A stretch of DNA of 64,000 nt. It comes from Helopsaltes ochotensis (taxonomy: Eukaryota; Chordata; Aves; Passeriformes; Locustellidae). The stretch covers positions 69,713 through 133,712 of the forward strand of contig VXBM01000287.1 in the NCBI GenBank assembly GCA_013400155.1, in the 5' to 3' direction. The notes under the pieces are model-generated. The model ran no database searches. It was not told the origin of the DNA and saw only the letters and a program-made list of their open reading frames with translations. Position 1 is the stretch's first letter. Each line of letters starts with the position of its first letter. Of the stretch, positions 9,694 through 23,039 are shown one piece after another. The position numbers were made by a program, and so were the translations under genes.

Positions 9694-12600
9694 TTTCATA
9701 GTTTTTGCATTGTTGGCAAATCTGCATTTTAAATGCAATTGCGTTTCATTGCTCTGACGTGTTTTCCTGCAAAATTAAGATCTTCATCTGTGCCATTTTC
9801 TCCTGCAAAGCAAATTCTATGCCAAATACAGAGTATAGATATAAAACTCCTTGATTTAATATTATAGATTGTATCTGCTGACATTATGAAAATTTTCATG
9901 TTTTAACCAGAGTCAGACCTCCATTTCCCCCAGTATTTCTGATTTATTTTGAAGATTTGTTTCAAGTCTTTGTTTAGCACGTATCTTCCTATTTCATCTG
10001 ATTAGAACTTTTATCCATAAATCTCTCAGTTGCTTTTCTTCAAATATTTAAAATGGGACCTTAATCTATGCATACAATTTTACATACAGACAATTTTACA
10101 GGTTTAAAATAATTTTACAGTTTTTAATTATGGGTCCTTTGACAATCTCTTCCTTCTTTAACTCTGCAAGATAGTGTATGCACTGTATTTCCTTACATGT
10201 TTTAAATGTATTCTGCTCTCTCCAAAATGTTCCTGCAGAAATGAAAATGTTCCATGCTCTTTTGAGTACAGATTTGTGAAAATTACAGAGCAATATTTAG
10301 AACTCCCTACTTGTCTGTGTGCAGTCTCTCATGCTCTCTCTTTCCACATGATGTAGTTTGGCTGCTGGGAGGAGTGAGTTGTATGCCCAGAATGCTGGCA
10401 GGAAGGATTAGTACCCCGTTTTTCGGGGTTAGCCTCACTTGTTTGTAATTTTCATCCTTTCTGTTATATATTCACTTTCTGCATCTTCTTGTGACATGTT
10501 GTCACTCTGGTTAACTAGGCCTAAAGGGGGAAACTAAGCGAAGAAAAGTCTCAGACACCTTGTATATGGCAAGACAAAAGGGTTTATTTACCTTACTGAA
10601 GGTGACAGTTCTGTTTATCTTTAGGACAAAAGATTTTAACCAGCAGACTTGTAACAACATTGCTAATGAAATAATGAGCTATATACAACCAGTGGAATAT
10701 TCTGGAACTCAAGGAAAGCAGGGGTTGCAAAATGGTTTCCTTCAGTTGTGTTTTAGAAGTTAGTAAATGGAATCCTAAAAGTAAACGTACAGAGAGTACA
10801 TACTCTGAAGCAGATCAGTCAGTTCTGCAAAACCCAGGGTTTTGCTACCTATTGTAGCAACCACATGTGTTTAAAACTACAGAGAAGCAATCCCACAGAG
10901 TATATGAAGGTAGAGCAGAGAGGTATTCAGCCATTTAACTTGTAGGAAGTTGCACTACGCTGTAAGGGTCTAGACAGAGAGTAGAACTGAGGTATTTGCA
11001 CTCCAGTAAAGTTACAAAAATGTGGCTTTGTACACGGAAGATATATTTTTGCCATAGCACAGAGGAGCACTCCAGCCCTCATTGTTTTTAAAAGTTCTTG
11101 CATCCTTGCCAGCCTTCCGAAACATGGGCATTTTAGGGCAGTGTCATATACAGAAGATTTCTGGTGGTTGGTTTGTTGGGGTTTTCTTCAGTAAGGCGCA
11201 GGTAGCTGAATTTCAAACTACAAGCTTAGTTAAAATACAAGATAAATGCATATTTTATTGTGATTATACAATTTTATAAAGGTTAAACCACTCCAAATTA
11301 TCTATCTGGAGAACAAATTTGAGTATTTTCCCTGAAAAAGTAACATTCCATTTTCAGCCTGTACCATCCCTTGAGTTGTAAAATTGTTGCTACCAGGCAA
11401 GCTAATGATACGAGTCCTTTCGTGTAATTAGAGGTTTGTTGATTGGCTTTTATATGAGGGAGAGAGAGGGAGGGTAGTTTGTATTTTTGGCAGGAAGGGA
11501 AAGGCAGGGAGTTATTTTGCTTGTACAAGGAATAGATGTCCTATATTATATGAACTAAAGACGTGTGTTCTCAGCAAAGTGTCAGAAGACAAAATCTCTG
11601 CATGAGAGAACTTACTGTGTAGGAGGATCTTTATGTAGCAGATCAGCTGCATAAAGCTAGAAATTACAGTATTTAATTCCCCATGAAGTTCTAATGTGAG
11701 CCTGTCGCACAGGCAGTGTAGAAAGCTGTGTGCAAAAGTTCTTGGCTCAGGAATACTCAAACACAACTTTCAATGGGGGAAAAATGCCCAAGGGATGTAT
11801 GTAGAATAATGATTTGTATGCTGGTGATATATTCTGGAAGGAGACAATGGAAATTGGTTGCAGGGGATAGGATGTGGCTTTGCATGAATGGAGTCAGTTT
11901 GGAAGTTCCAATACAATTGAAGGTAAGATTGAAGGAAAAAATATGAAAGATTAGAAAGAACAGAATAAGCACAACTGGAAATATTTGCTTGCTAGGATGG
12001 AGGAAACTAGTAAGATAATTCATGGTTTGTAAGAGGGGATGCTTTTGGGAAAGGGCTTATAGCAATTGTGGGAGTACCAAGTAGGAATTAGAAAAGGCAA
12101 TAGAGGAGGTAGCAGTAGCTCAGGAACTTCAGCAGATGGGCAGTCAGAACTCAGGCAAAGGTTTCTCCCACAGGAAGTAAGAGAAAGAACTTGCTTGTTT
12201 TTCAAGGATGTATTATAAAGAGAGAATCAACAGGGCTTGGCAAAATACTCAGAGAGCTGGGAGAGAAGAATGACTACAAAATAATAGGTGTGTTGTTCTG
12301 ATAAACAGGAGGATGCTGGATCTGTGAAAGCACAGAAAAGTGGTTTTGAATGGGGCAGCTGCTGTGAGATTATAAACAGTCAGGTATTAAGTATAGTTGA
12401 ACAGCGCTGAATATTCCCATTGAAATTTCCAGATTGTAGATCCTGATATTTACGTAGGTGTGACAGCAAATTATGGCTTTTAATTGGCATTTCTATGCCT
12501 TTCCTGTTTATGCTTTTGAAACAGGTACAAACAACCTTTGACAGTCATGTAACAAAAGTTGACTTGTACATATTTTTTTGTGCATGCAAGAGGTACAGCA

Positions 12601-12929
12601 GATATGTTTAAGCAGATATGTCTTTGTGACAAAGACAGGCCCTGGCTTGCAATAAGAGCTCACATGATCAAATTACTGTTTGACTGACTTCAAGTGTTGG
12701 TAGTGTGACTGTCACAGTACAGCTGAGCTTTGTCTTAAAGCTTTAAATATTGGGACAGAAACATTCATGGAACATAAATTCTCTCTCCATAAGATCTCAC
12801 TAATTCACAGACTCCTGTAATTGCTAAAGAAATAAAAACAAGGAAGTTATGTTTATTTTTACTTCAACTGCCTACTTCGAGTTCAACTAGAGATCATTCA
12901 TGAGAATATTTAATATTATACAGAGCACA
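9694..12929. other. Intergenic, no gene seen
   Basis: AT-rich DNA with short open frames only. A small palindrome near 10,412 (ACCCCG-TTTTT-CGGGGT) is the only local structure noticed. Confidence 0.6.
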
Positions 12930-13328
12930 AGGCCCACGAGGAGTAGCTGAGGGAGCTGGGGCTGTTTAGCCTGGAGAAGGCCCAGGGGGAGCTTACTGCT
13001 CTCTTCAACCTGGAAGGAGCTTTAGCCAGCTGAGGGCTGACCTCCTGTCCTGAATATCGAGGGATAGGACAAGAGGAAATGACCTCAGGTTGTACCAGGA
13101 GAGGTTTAGATTGGATACTAGGAAAAATTTCTTCACTGAAAGAGTTGCCAAGCATTGGAACAGACTGCCAGGGAAAGTGGCTGAGTCACCATCCCTGGAG
13201 GTATTTAAAAGATGTGTAAATGTGGGCTTGAGGACATAGTTTAGTGCTGGACATGGCAGACCTAGATTAAGGGTAAGACTTGATGACGTTAAAGTTCTCT
13301 TTAGGCATAAACAATTCTATGGTTCTAC
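12930..13328 (+). mobile_element. CR1 LINE, 5'-truncated 3' end
   Basis: Plus-strand CR1 tail with characteristic blocks: 'ggggctgtttagcctggaga', 'gaaatgacctcaggttgtac', 'ttcttcactgaaagagttgc' and 'ctggaggtatttaaaagatg', ending near 'aacaattctatggttctac'. The open frame on the opposite strand is a shadow. Confidence 0.92.
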
Positions 13329-15510
13329 AGTTTTTACTAGAAATGAAAGATTTTATATCATGACCTCCTTTTTAATGTCTGTAACTTGAACTCTGTCTTT
13401 AACATTTTAGCAAAGTTTTGGCTTTATGCGTTCATATCAAGAAAAGCAACATAAATTATATTCCAAATTAGATTCTGTAGAATAATCCTGACAAATGTGC
13501 TGCCAGCTAAATTGTCCTTTGATTTTAAAATGCCATTATATCTTGAATTGATATCTAGGTTCAAAAGCCTGTTTGATCTGGTTTTTTTCTCCCTTCTACA
13601 TTTTTATGAGAAATTAGACTCTCTTGTAACTATGTAAGATAGTTAAATGTTAAATAATCTTAGTTATCTTTAAATGTAAAGATAACTAAGACTATTTAGT
13701 GAGTAAAATCATGCTTAGGTATGAGTTAAAGCTGCTGAAACCAAACCTAAATCCTGCCTGCTTCTTTTCCCCTCTTGCAGCCGTCCAAAAATGATGAAAT
13801 CTAATGCTTGCCAATCCTGTAGTTGCATTATAATAAACTTAGAAAGCACAGCAATGTCCAAAATTAATTCTGGCTCCTTTAGCCCTGTAGATGACTGCTA
13901 CATATGCACAAAGTAGTTTTTGCACTGTTCCTTCTGAAATTCAGATGCAACTTAAAATATTTCCAGCCCATGACCAAGATTTTGCACATTATTAAATGAG
14001 TGAGTTCTTCTTGGCAATCATCACAGATACTTCTTTTTTCTGAAGGAATAGTAAACACTTGTTCTCTCTCTGCAGGACTGAATTTCACAACAAAGGAAAA
14101 AAGTTCTCTTAATCTCTTTTACTCAAAATTAGTTTCAGATTGTGTAGGAGACTATACAGCCTTGGTCAGTTTGTTGGGGAACAAAACTCATTTTCCTCAC
14201 TGACATTTTGTAACTTAAGTTATATTGCAAAGACAGGAATTAATTGCTTGGCTGTATAAGTTGTTAATCACAGACTGCTGGAGTTCAGCATTTTCTGTAT
14301 CACAACAGTCATCCACTGTTACTTCTAACAAGTCTTTTCCTCACCCAAACAGAAGTGTCACAGTACTGAATGCCATTTACAGGAGCATGTAATTGCCAGA
14401 ACTGTTGCAGTTTAGCACTACTTTCGGAGTCCTCAACACAATTTTAGGTTATTGGTACTACTTCAATTTTATCTAAGTTGCAAAGCATTGAAGGATATTT
14501 TAGAAATGCCTGATCCAGATCTTAAGCAAGTTTAACTGAAAGTGGAACAACCCAGTTGAGTGGCTTTTTGTGTTTCATAGAAGCTTTACAGACTGAGATG
14601 AGAAAAATGGTTGTTTTCTCAAAAAGCAGTGTCAGTACACAAAGAAGTAGATGCACACTGGAATCTCCGCTCAGCTTCTATAAAGAAAGATTGCAACTAG
14701 TAAAGCATAATGCAGTAACTAAATCGTATGTGTTATAAGAGATCTTGTATTACTCTCTGACATTTTGGGGGAAAAACAAACTATGAGATTTTGTTCAGGC
14801 CATCTAAATAAACATTTTTAAAGCTGGATTTTTACTGATGAGTGTGTAGATTTAAGTCTTGTCAAAAGGATGCCTTTTTGTGTGAACTCAGCTGGCTGAA
14901 TTTTATGTCTCTAGGGTCACTTTCTAATATATAGAGAGGCAGGATCACACCAGGCTGAGACAAGTCTCCTGAGGTGAGATGAATGCCTTTCTGATGGTGC
15001 TTATCTGTCTTTCCATGAGGTCTCTGACAGTTAAATAGCGAAACTTAAGTGAAATTAATGTCTTCCACAATGAAAACCTTCTTGAACAAGTATCTAAAAA
15101 CGAAAGTGGTAGATAATGTACTCTCTTAAACTTACATCACCAGATCAATTTTTTACTGCTTGCTTTTACGATAATATCTAGGAACACTAGGTATGCATAA
15201 GGTGCTTAAGGCTGTATAATCTTAGAGTAAAAAGCCAGTGCTAACTCTCAGAGTTTACTAAATATAAAACAACGTGACAGAAGAGCGCAGAAAAAAGGAG
15301 TAAAAAGGGTAGTGAGAGCGCCTGGGTCAGTAGTAATCATGACCCATCAACAATAACTGAGAGTTTTGCAGACATGGTAACAAGAGCATTACCATGTGAC
15401 TTGGAGGTTGATAGGATTGTAACTGTGGGCATGTTTCAGAGGAGAGCCTTGAGGGAAAAGAATCATGGAGATATATTTATGGGGAGTATATACATGGTCA
15501 TTGTGAACTG
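13329..15510. other. Intergenic, contains one strong hairpin
   Basis: AT-rich, without recognised genes. The hairpin at 13,651-13,698 is listed separately. Confidence 0.6.
13651..13698. repeat. AT-rich hairpin, 22-bp stem with 4-nt loop
   Basis: The core CTTAGTTATCTTTA (13,659-13,672) is followed by the loop AATG and its perfect reverse complement TAAAGATAACTAAG (13,677-13,690). Eight outer pairs (13,651-13,658 with 13,691-13,698) continue the stem with a single mismatch. It could be a cruciform, the remnant of a small inverted-repeat element, or an unrecognised RNA hairpin. No expression evidence can be seen here. Confidence 0.9.
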
Positions 15511-15524
15511 ATGGGAAGTTTAGA

Positions 15525-15990
15525 CCCTAGTTTAGACCAGGGTTTCCGGTGTTTGGTCACCCTCACTGTCAAAAAGTGTTTTCTTATGTGTAATTGGAAT
15601 TTCTTATATTTTAATTTTTGTCCATTGCTTTTAACATGTTACTGGGAACTACTGAAGAGAGCCTGGGTCCATCTTCTTTACACACGCCCATCCAATATTT
15701 GTGCACACTGATAAGATGCCCCTGAGCTTTCTGTTCTCCAGTCTGTTCTCCAAGAACAGCCCCAGCTCTCCCAGCCTGTTATATGACACTTGTTTCAGTC
15801 ACTCGGTCACCTTTGTGGCACTTCACTGGAATTGTTCCAGTCTAAGGTTTATGTCACACCCTGGGGGCCAGACCTTAACTCTGTACTCCAGGAGTGTTTT
15901 ACCAGTGCTGAGTGGAGGGAGGGGAACCTGTCAACCTGCTGGCAATATTTTTCTTAATATAGCCCAGAAGGATGCTGACTATCTTTGCCA
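15525..15990 (-). mobile_element. CR1 LINE fragment, minus strand
   Basis: Reverse-complement CR1 blocks are clear: 'ggtcaccctcactgtcaaaa', 'gagagcctgggtccatcttc', 'ctgataagatgcccctgagc', 'tgtactccaggagtgtttta' and a tail 'agcccagaaggatgctgact'. It is diverged and truncated. The 105-codon plus frame across it is a by-product of the repeat. Confidence 0.88.
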
Positions 15991-18900
15991 ACACCCTACA
16001 AACTGTGACTTGACATAAGCTAGAGAGTTGAAGTAAGAATACAGTGAATCTTGATGGTGTGGTCCCATGTCATTCATAATCCGGTTTTCTCAGTCACCAG
16101 CTATGCCAGGCATATCCACCATAAGGTGTTGGTAAGAAAAGTTCCTTTATACAGATGCTATTTCTATCACTGGAGTGATGCATATGACTTTTGTATAGTA
16201 TCTTTAAAAGAAAATTTCATTAGGCTCAGGAGCAACTCCTGTTGAAGCTGAGGATACAAACTGAATCTCATGATTGTGGAAAACAGCTTAATCTGCTGAC
16301 ATTTTCTGAATCTTAAGATGGAAAGGAGGTGTCTTGGCCTCTTGCATGAAGAGGCTGCCTCTTGCATGAAGGAGAGCAAAGGTGGCATCTTCTGGGAGAA
16401 CAACACAAGTTGCATGATATGGGGAGGCTGGTGTGAAGAGTGGGACATGGAAGGGAAGGAGTAAGTAACTCCGTACCAGAAGGGAAATGGGAAAGCTCCT
16501 GTGTAAGCTTTGGGCCAGCTCTTATCCAGGATGAGGAGGAAGACACATTAAAGGAGCATAGTGACTAGGCAGGGGAACTGGGTGGAGGTTAAAATAGAAA
16601 GCCTTTCCATATGTTCCCTTCAAATGTAGATTCAGTGTCATTTCCACAGATGATGGAGGTGGATTTGGGGTTCTTCACACTGACCTGTGTAGAACTTACC
16701 CAGGTGATGTGAGAACTGATGAAAAGCATGGAAATTTCTTCCAAAGTGGGATGCTACTAGTGATCAAAACACTTTGAGGTACAGACTTTTTAGCAGTATA
16801 GACACTTTGATCTAGAATTTTGTTCACTAAGCTATGCTGTTTCCTGACCTCATGAGATGGCACTGCATGGGAGCTACACAATTCACATGCAGTTCCAAAA
16901 GATGGCAACCTTAGGCTTCCAAACCGGGGCCTCTGCTAAACAGCTCTACAGCTCCTAACGGTTCACAGTGGTGAATATTTGAAAATTCTGTGCTGTCCTA
17001 GACTGAGCTTATTTTTACCCATCTATTCTATTTTTCATATATTTCTACATGTATGACAGAATATACATGATTCAGCTGCAAAATGATCAACATCTCAAAT
17101 TAATTTCTGGGCCTAAGGAAGGGGAGGTTAGGAAACCTTAGATACACAATCTATTTCAGACTGTGACTTCGATTATATACAGAAATAAGGCTCTGCTATC
17201 TATCTGTGCTGAAGCTCCTGTGGCACAATGATAAAGGAGAGACAGATTGGCAAAAAACTGAGAAAGGAACTATTTAACTTGATGAATTTTAGTATACTTG
17301 CTCTTGTTTTACAGAATTATTAGGCGTTATTCACACAGTCCACTAGTCTTACCCATACCAGTGTACTTTTAATGGCAATCACTACCATTGTGAAACTCTG
17401 CATAACTCTGGACAGATACACTCTTGAGACAAGATAAGATAAACAGCCTTCATACTACTTTCATTCTCATGCCTTAAAAGATTCATCTTTTCTCTTGGTT
17501 AGTACTTATTTTCTGACTTGATCTTTGTGTCCAGTTCCTGCCTTTTTTGTGGTTTTTTGTTCACCATGAATCTTACTTATGAATAGTTAATGACAGAAAC
17601 TTCACAGAGAAATGCATTAAGAAATGCAGTTATTTTAGAAATTTTTATTAAATCATGTAGTTACAACTGAAGCTGCATTGATGAAACTTAAAAATTCTGA
17701 TGCTGAAGTCTAAATTCTGTGGTTTTGTGACAAATGCTGCTTTGCATTACAGGATCACTGCTGGATGGAAAATCAAGCATCTTGCTTATTTTCCAAAAGT
17801 CATGTTTGGAAACCATCAGCTTGCAAAAATCTATCTTGGTTTGGCTTAAAGCCAGATTTTGAAATTTCAGCTTTCATGAAGCAGAAATGTCTTTCTTCAA
17901 GCAGCTCTAGCAGCAGGGTCAAAATCTAAGCCCCACTCTATTTTATGCAAAGCTTTTCACCTCGGCAGTCATTCATCCCTCCCCAGTCCAGGGATAAAAA
18001 ATTCTATCTTTTTTTAGTTGTGCCAGTTCCTTATGTTTTGCCCTTCCCTTCTTATACTGTGCTGCTGTGACAGGATAAGGATTGGCCTAAGCTATTACTG
18101 TCGTTCCTTCTTGTATGTAGCAGAACTGGGAGAGAATTTTTAAGGCAGTTTTGCTGCTTTTGTGCAAAAAGCTTGTGATTTTTAGCATTGCCCGCAGGGG
18201 TATTTGCCTCCCAGTATGTTGGTTGATCATTCTATTTTAACCAACTCAACATTCCAACAGTTTTGTATCACATTCGTATTACTCTTCTTGGTTATGTTTA
18301 TTGTTTGCATAGGTAAGATTTCAGACAGGGATCTTATTTCTGCAAGGTCTATCCTGTGCTAAACTCTCAATGCCTGAGCACCTCAATGTTCAGTACATTT
18401 ATCCTTGCCAACCCAGTGGAATATAAAGCGTTTTTTTAATCTATTTTTAACAAAGGGAAAACAGTGGTTCATAGAGCCTAGAATTTTATCTAGCCTTCAG
18501 AGGGAAGAAATAGCAGGCTCCTGTGCATAATTTCCAGGTGTTTGGCACCCTAATTACCTCTGTTAAACAGCTGGGATGATGGATGTTACATATGAGGAAG
18601 AGTGATCAGAAAGTGTTGGCATTCTCAGCTGGAAGCTGTTCTGAGCCAATTACCAAGAACAGGGATGTTTCAGGACCTCTGCCTCTTTTTGCAGCTTTGG
18701 CATTTAGCTTTCTGTGGACCAGAGGCACCTCCTTCCTTTGGCCCACTGCCTCTCCTGCCAGTGCATGCAAGCCCTGAGCTTTGGTACATGTTCTTACCCT
18801 TCTAGGTCTTTTAAATAAAAGAAAAAACAAACCAACACACAAAACCCCACCAAACCCATGGTGGTTTCCCTCTTCCTCACATCCCTTATACATGAATCAG

Positions 18901-21900
18901 TAGTGTAAGTACTGACTGAGAAGATTTACTGCTTACTTGGGCATGTTGAAGTTGCATCTCCCAGATCCAGGGGGAATGCCGAAGTTAGCAGGCTGCCTGG
19001 AAGGCAGGAGCTAGGGAGGGATCTGTGCCGCAAGGCTGTGTGAGTAAGCTGGGAGTCCTGGGGCTTGGAGGAGGATGACTCGTGACTTGGCTCTCCTGGC
19101 AGGGAGGGGAGCAGAGTCCCATCTTCCAGACTTGTTTGTGCATTTTAAACACAACTCCAAAACAAGTCCAAGGGATCCAATCTGTATTTTTGTTATTCAG
19201 GTGACAGCCCAAACTACTCAGTGGTAAACATGTACTCTTTCATGTCTTCTGCTCCCCTTCCTCTCTGCTGTGCCTACCCTCCAATTAAGCGTGTTTTAAA
19301 GGCAGCAGAAAGAGAGGAGGTGAGAGGAACCTCCTCATGCTGAAGGCACCTTTAACCCAGGTGTCTTGTGTTTTTTTACAGTGAGTGCTCTAACCAGCAG
19401 GATACTGTATGAAAGTAAACACTTGCAACAATTTTATCTTCTCTGGCTGTGTTTTAAAAGAAAATATTTACCTGTTTATTTTGTGAAGTACTGTGAGCTC
19501 CAGCTGTAGGTTGGGTGTGGTTTGAGTACAGGTCTTGGCTCTTTAGGGGCAAGAGTCCCCTGGGATTTTTGGGTCTTCAGTTAGAATAGGCAAGTGACAC
19601 AACTGCCAAGATGTTTAATTTTCAGCTTGTACAGAAGCAAATTTTTTTGAAAACTTCCAGGTTTAAGTGAAAAATGCCCTTGGGAGTAGGCACTTGTAGA
19701 TGCCTGGTTTATGGTTTTGGAATTGCTATACAGTTATATAGGTGCTTACATTCTCTGTTGAATGTAATCTTAACTGAGGAGGGCCCCATGTTAGTGTCCT
19801 TGCTCCTTTTCCTGTCTATTTGCCTATTCTATTTCCAAATCTTTAAAAAAAGATATAGAACAGTTACTAATCATAATTTCTGTAATACTTTACCTGATAG
19901 TCATGTCTCTGTAAATTTGCTCATTACAACTACTTCTTACTAACATCCATCTTGTTTTAAATCTGTGTAATTTCTTCCTACAGAACATAATTAGATTCAA
20001 TTATAAGCATAGGTTTTTTAGGAAATATTGTCATTATTGAATCTACTGCTTTTCATTCCTCAAAGACCAGAATTTAAAACAGCACTCATACATCTTATAA
20101 AATTTTGTGTTTAGGTCAACCCTTTTTTCCCTCCCATTTTTTACTGTAACCTCTTACCTCTGTTTTTCTGTTGAAGATGCAGGGCTAGTTTACTTCTTGC
20201 TCCATCAAATTAATTTATAGTACTACAGTGAAACAGTCACAATGTTTCAAGGGACATGGTAGATGTATTTCCCACAACAGATATTTATCCATAAATTTAG
20301 ATACAGCTTCGCTCAGGAAACATTGTTGGACTAATTTCAGCCTAACAGTGTACTTATTATTTTATGCTGATCACATTGGTCTCTGTTCAGATAAAATACT
20401 TCTTTATGCCAGTATGTTTCTTCCCTAAGAAACCTCATGAACTAAAAATCAACATGGCAAAATACTCATTAATACTTTAATATTTGGCAAGAGTGAAACT
20501 AGTGGATGATTTGCTGTCTAAGGTCTGGACAAAATTTGAAAATTACTTAAGATTTTCCCCTGCAGAAACCTAATTCTCTCTATAATTATTGTCATTTCTG
20601 CTGCACACAAAGCCCCTCAAACTTCACTGGGGATAGTTTCCATGGGAACCAGAGAGTGAGAACTGATGAGTCTTCAAACAGTCAAATAATAATTTTCCTT
20701 TTTACCAGTGGGCAAAGATTTACTTCTCCACTGTTTAATGGAAGGCACTAGCACTTATGGTTTGAATGAGAGGGGAAAATAAGACATCTGACAGGAGACC
20801 AAGTCTGCTTTGTATACCTGAAGGGCTCATTCTTGCTGTATTAAAAGGGAAAACCACTATGCTTCCTTGCAGAGTTGTATTCCTTGTATTCTGCTTGTAG
20901 ACTCCTGAATAATAGAAAGGGAAACTCTCTGTTAAATCTAAATATTTATAGTCCAGGGAAGGTGAGGAGGGAGTAGTGGTCATGAGAAGGTGAGTTAATT
21001 ATATGTGTGGCAGAGATACAGTCACGTCATGAATGCAAAATTTTAAAGGCTATTGAATGATCCTGCAGAAAGCTTCCCTGGGGAAGGCTTTCCAGGAGCT
21101 GGTGTTGACCTGTCTCCAGAACTGAACTGTGCTGGTTTTTCACAGTAGTGAGTGCCCTCTTACCATGCCTGAGTATTAGCTACAATGGGGGTTGTTTATT
21201 GCAATTTCGTAGGAGGGAGAAGAATCCTTCAAGAGTGATGTGAGGCAATGAATAAAGTCTGTCTGAAGTCTAACGAGGTGCTCTGCTAAACTGGCCATTA
21301 TGAGATTGCCATAGTCATAGTCATGTGGATTATTTTCCTGAAATTCTGAGAAGAGAAGGGAACACTGCATTTCATTCCTGTGAGGAAAAAAAAAGGAAAA
21401 CATAGAGAAATGTGTGCCCTCTTTTTTTGATCTGTGATATTGTTATGAAAAATGACATCCAAAAGGAGAAGATAGCAGGTTCCACAAATCTTGCAGCCAA
21501 GTTGCAGTTCTCTAAAATTGCTGATGCACAGAAAAGACCAGAAGTGTTTCCTTACAGAGAATTAAATTTGGCCAATAAGCTGAGTTTTAATATAGCACAA
21601 TTTAAACTTGAATTATAGGAAGGTAAATGTCAAGGTATGTTTTTTAAAAATGTGTTTAATCTTAAACTAATTTTTATATTCTTTACCATCATTTGGTCTT
21701 CCAATGGATTTGTATTTGAGCATTTAAAATCTGCATTTGGGTAATTATTTTCATCTCCATTTCACAAACATAAAGAGAGAAAAAGGAAAAGTGCACATAG
21801 ATTATTATCACAGTGCTTGGAATTTTTTTTCCTCTTTTGCAATTAGTTGAAATAATAGAACCTGAGGGAGAGTATTGTTATTTTTGTATTGTGTAATATA

Positions 21901-22538
21901 TCAGATATAGAAGTGATTAATGATCCAATCCAGAGATTAAATTAAGAAATCCCACTTCTGTCTCTTACCAGTAATTACTGTGTTGTAAACACCGATGGCA
22001 GTTATTGTATTGAAAAATGAGGACTCGAATTCTAAAGTATTTTTTCTTGGCTTGTGCATGAAGCTAAGATAAAACAAGATGCTTGCAATTAAAAAAAAAA
22101 AAACATGAAAAGGATTTTTTCTACATTAAAGATGTATTTTGGTGAGCTTCTGAAATAAAAACCCAGGTGTATTACTGGTAATATTGAGGAATACAGGAGT
22201 AGGATGGGGTGGCAGATGAAGAACAGATATACTCTATCTTTGGGTCACTTTATTTTGGCCCCCTTAGCAATGCATGAAGAGACCCTGGAAGCCAGAACTG
22301 TGCAGTTTAAATGTACAAAGTAGTATTCAATTTGTCCTTGAATTCTAATATCAGATTTTCTACCATGTGTTATGTAACGTCTTCATGTTAAATTACTGCC
22401 CTGTGCAGCTTTGGTGATCAAAGGTAAATATAAATAAAGACTATTTCATGTTTTTAATGCCTAGAAGAGTTTATTGACTTCTTACTGCTTGTGTTTACCT
22501 AGTTCTATGCCTGCCTCAACTTTGAGGAGAGAAGAACA
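15991..22538. other. Intergenic, no gene seen
   Basis: AT-rich, with only short overlapping open frames. A local imperfect duplication of GCCTCTTGCATGAAG occurs near 16,337-16,371. No RNA gene was recognised. Confidence 0.55.
22091..22103 (+). repeat. A13 homopolymer
   Basis: Thirteen A bases, preceded by AATT. It could be a slippage tract or the tail of an old retroposed copy; no parent was recognised upstream. Confidence 0.8.
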
Positions 22539-23039
22539 TCACACAAATTCTTCATTCCTGTGACCAGGTGACCTAACTGAAGTTATGATGGGAAAGAGAC
22601 TGCTCCTTCTCTTTCCTACAGTCTGTAAAACAGGTGTGTTGTGGATGAGGTGTGTAACAGGCCACCTAATGCTAGTATTGGTAGGCTGCTTTACGCTGTT
22701 CCCTACTGTTCTCTGAGCTGGATCCCCTGCTAACCACAGACAGTAGGCAAGATGATTATTAGAGGAGAAACTGAAGGCTATTGCCTCTGATGGCAGTATT
22801 CTTCTGGAGAAAAAGGCATCAGGGCTGCTGCTTATTCTGAAGGTCTGGGTGGTGTGGTGAGGAAGAATGTGATGATATTCATACGGGTGCAGCAGAAATG
22901 GTGGTGGTTCCCAAACATCTGATAGGAGACAGTGGAACAAAGGACAGGACTGACACAAGTGCCATTTCATCACAGCATGTCCCAATCCAACAACACTGTT
23001 TCCTGGGAGATGGAACAACACTGAGTGCCTGTTAATCAT
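22539..23039 (-). CDS. Unassigned 166-codon open frame (doubtful)
   Basis: The longest stop-free frame in the window outside PPP1R9A, the CpG islands and clear repeats. It is 166 codons from an ATG on the minus strand, beginning MINRHSVLFHLPGNSVVGLG. The sequence is rich in His, Ser, Pro and Leu and shows no domain, signal peptide or clear membrane segment. There is no neighbouring exon or splice context. It may be a chance frame or a piece of an unrecognised mobile element or processed transcript. Confidence 0.15.
   Translation of the reverse strand: MINRHSVLFHLPGNSVVGLGHAVMKWHLCQSCPLFHCLLSDVWEPPPFLLHPYEYHHILPHHTTQTFRISSSPDAFFSRRILPSEAIAFSFSSNNHLAYCLWLAGDPAQRTVGNSVKQPTNTSIRWPVTHLIHNTPVLQTVGKRRSSLFPIITSVRSPGHRNEEFV

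Noticed and set aside
10410..10430. Hairpin ACCCCG-TTTTT-CGGGGT, terminator-like
   Set aside because: Six pairs only, and bacterial-type terminators have no meaning in this vertebrate context.
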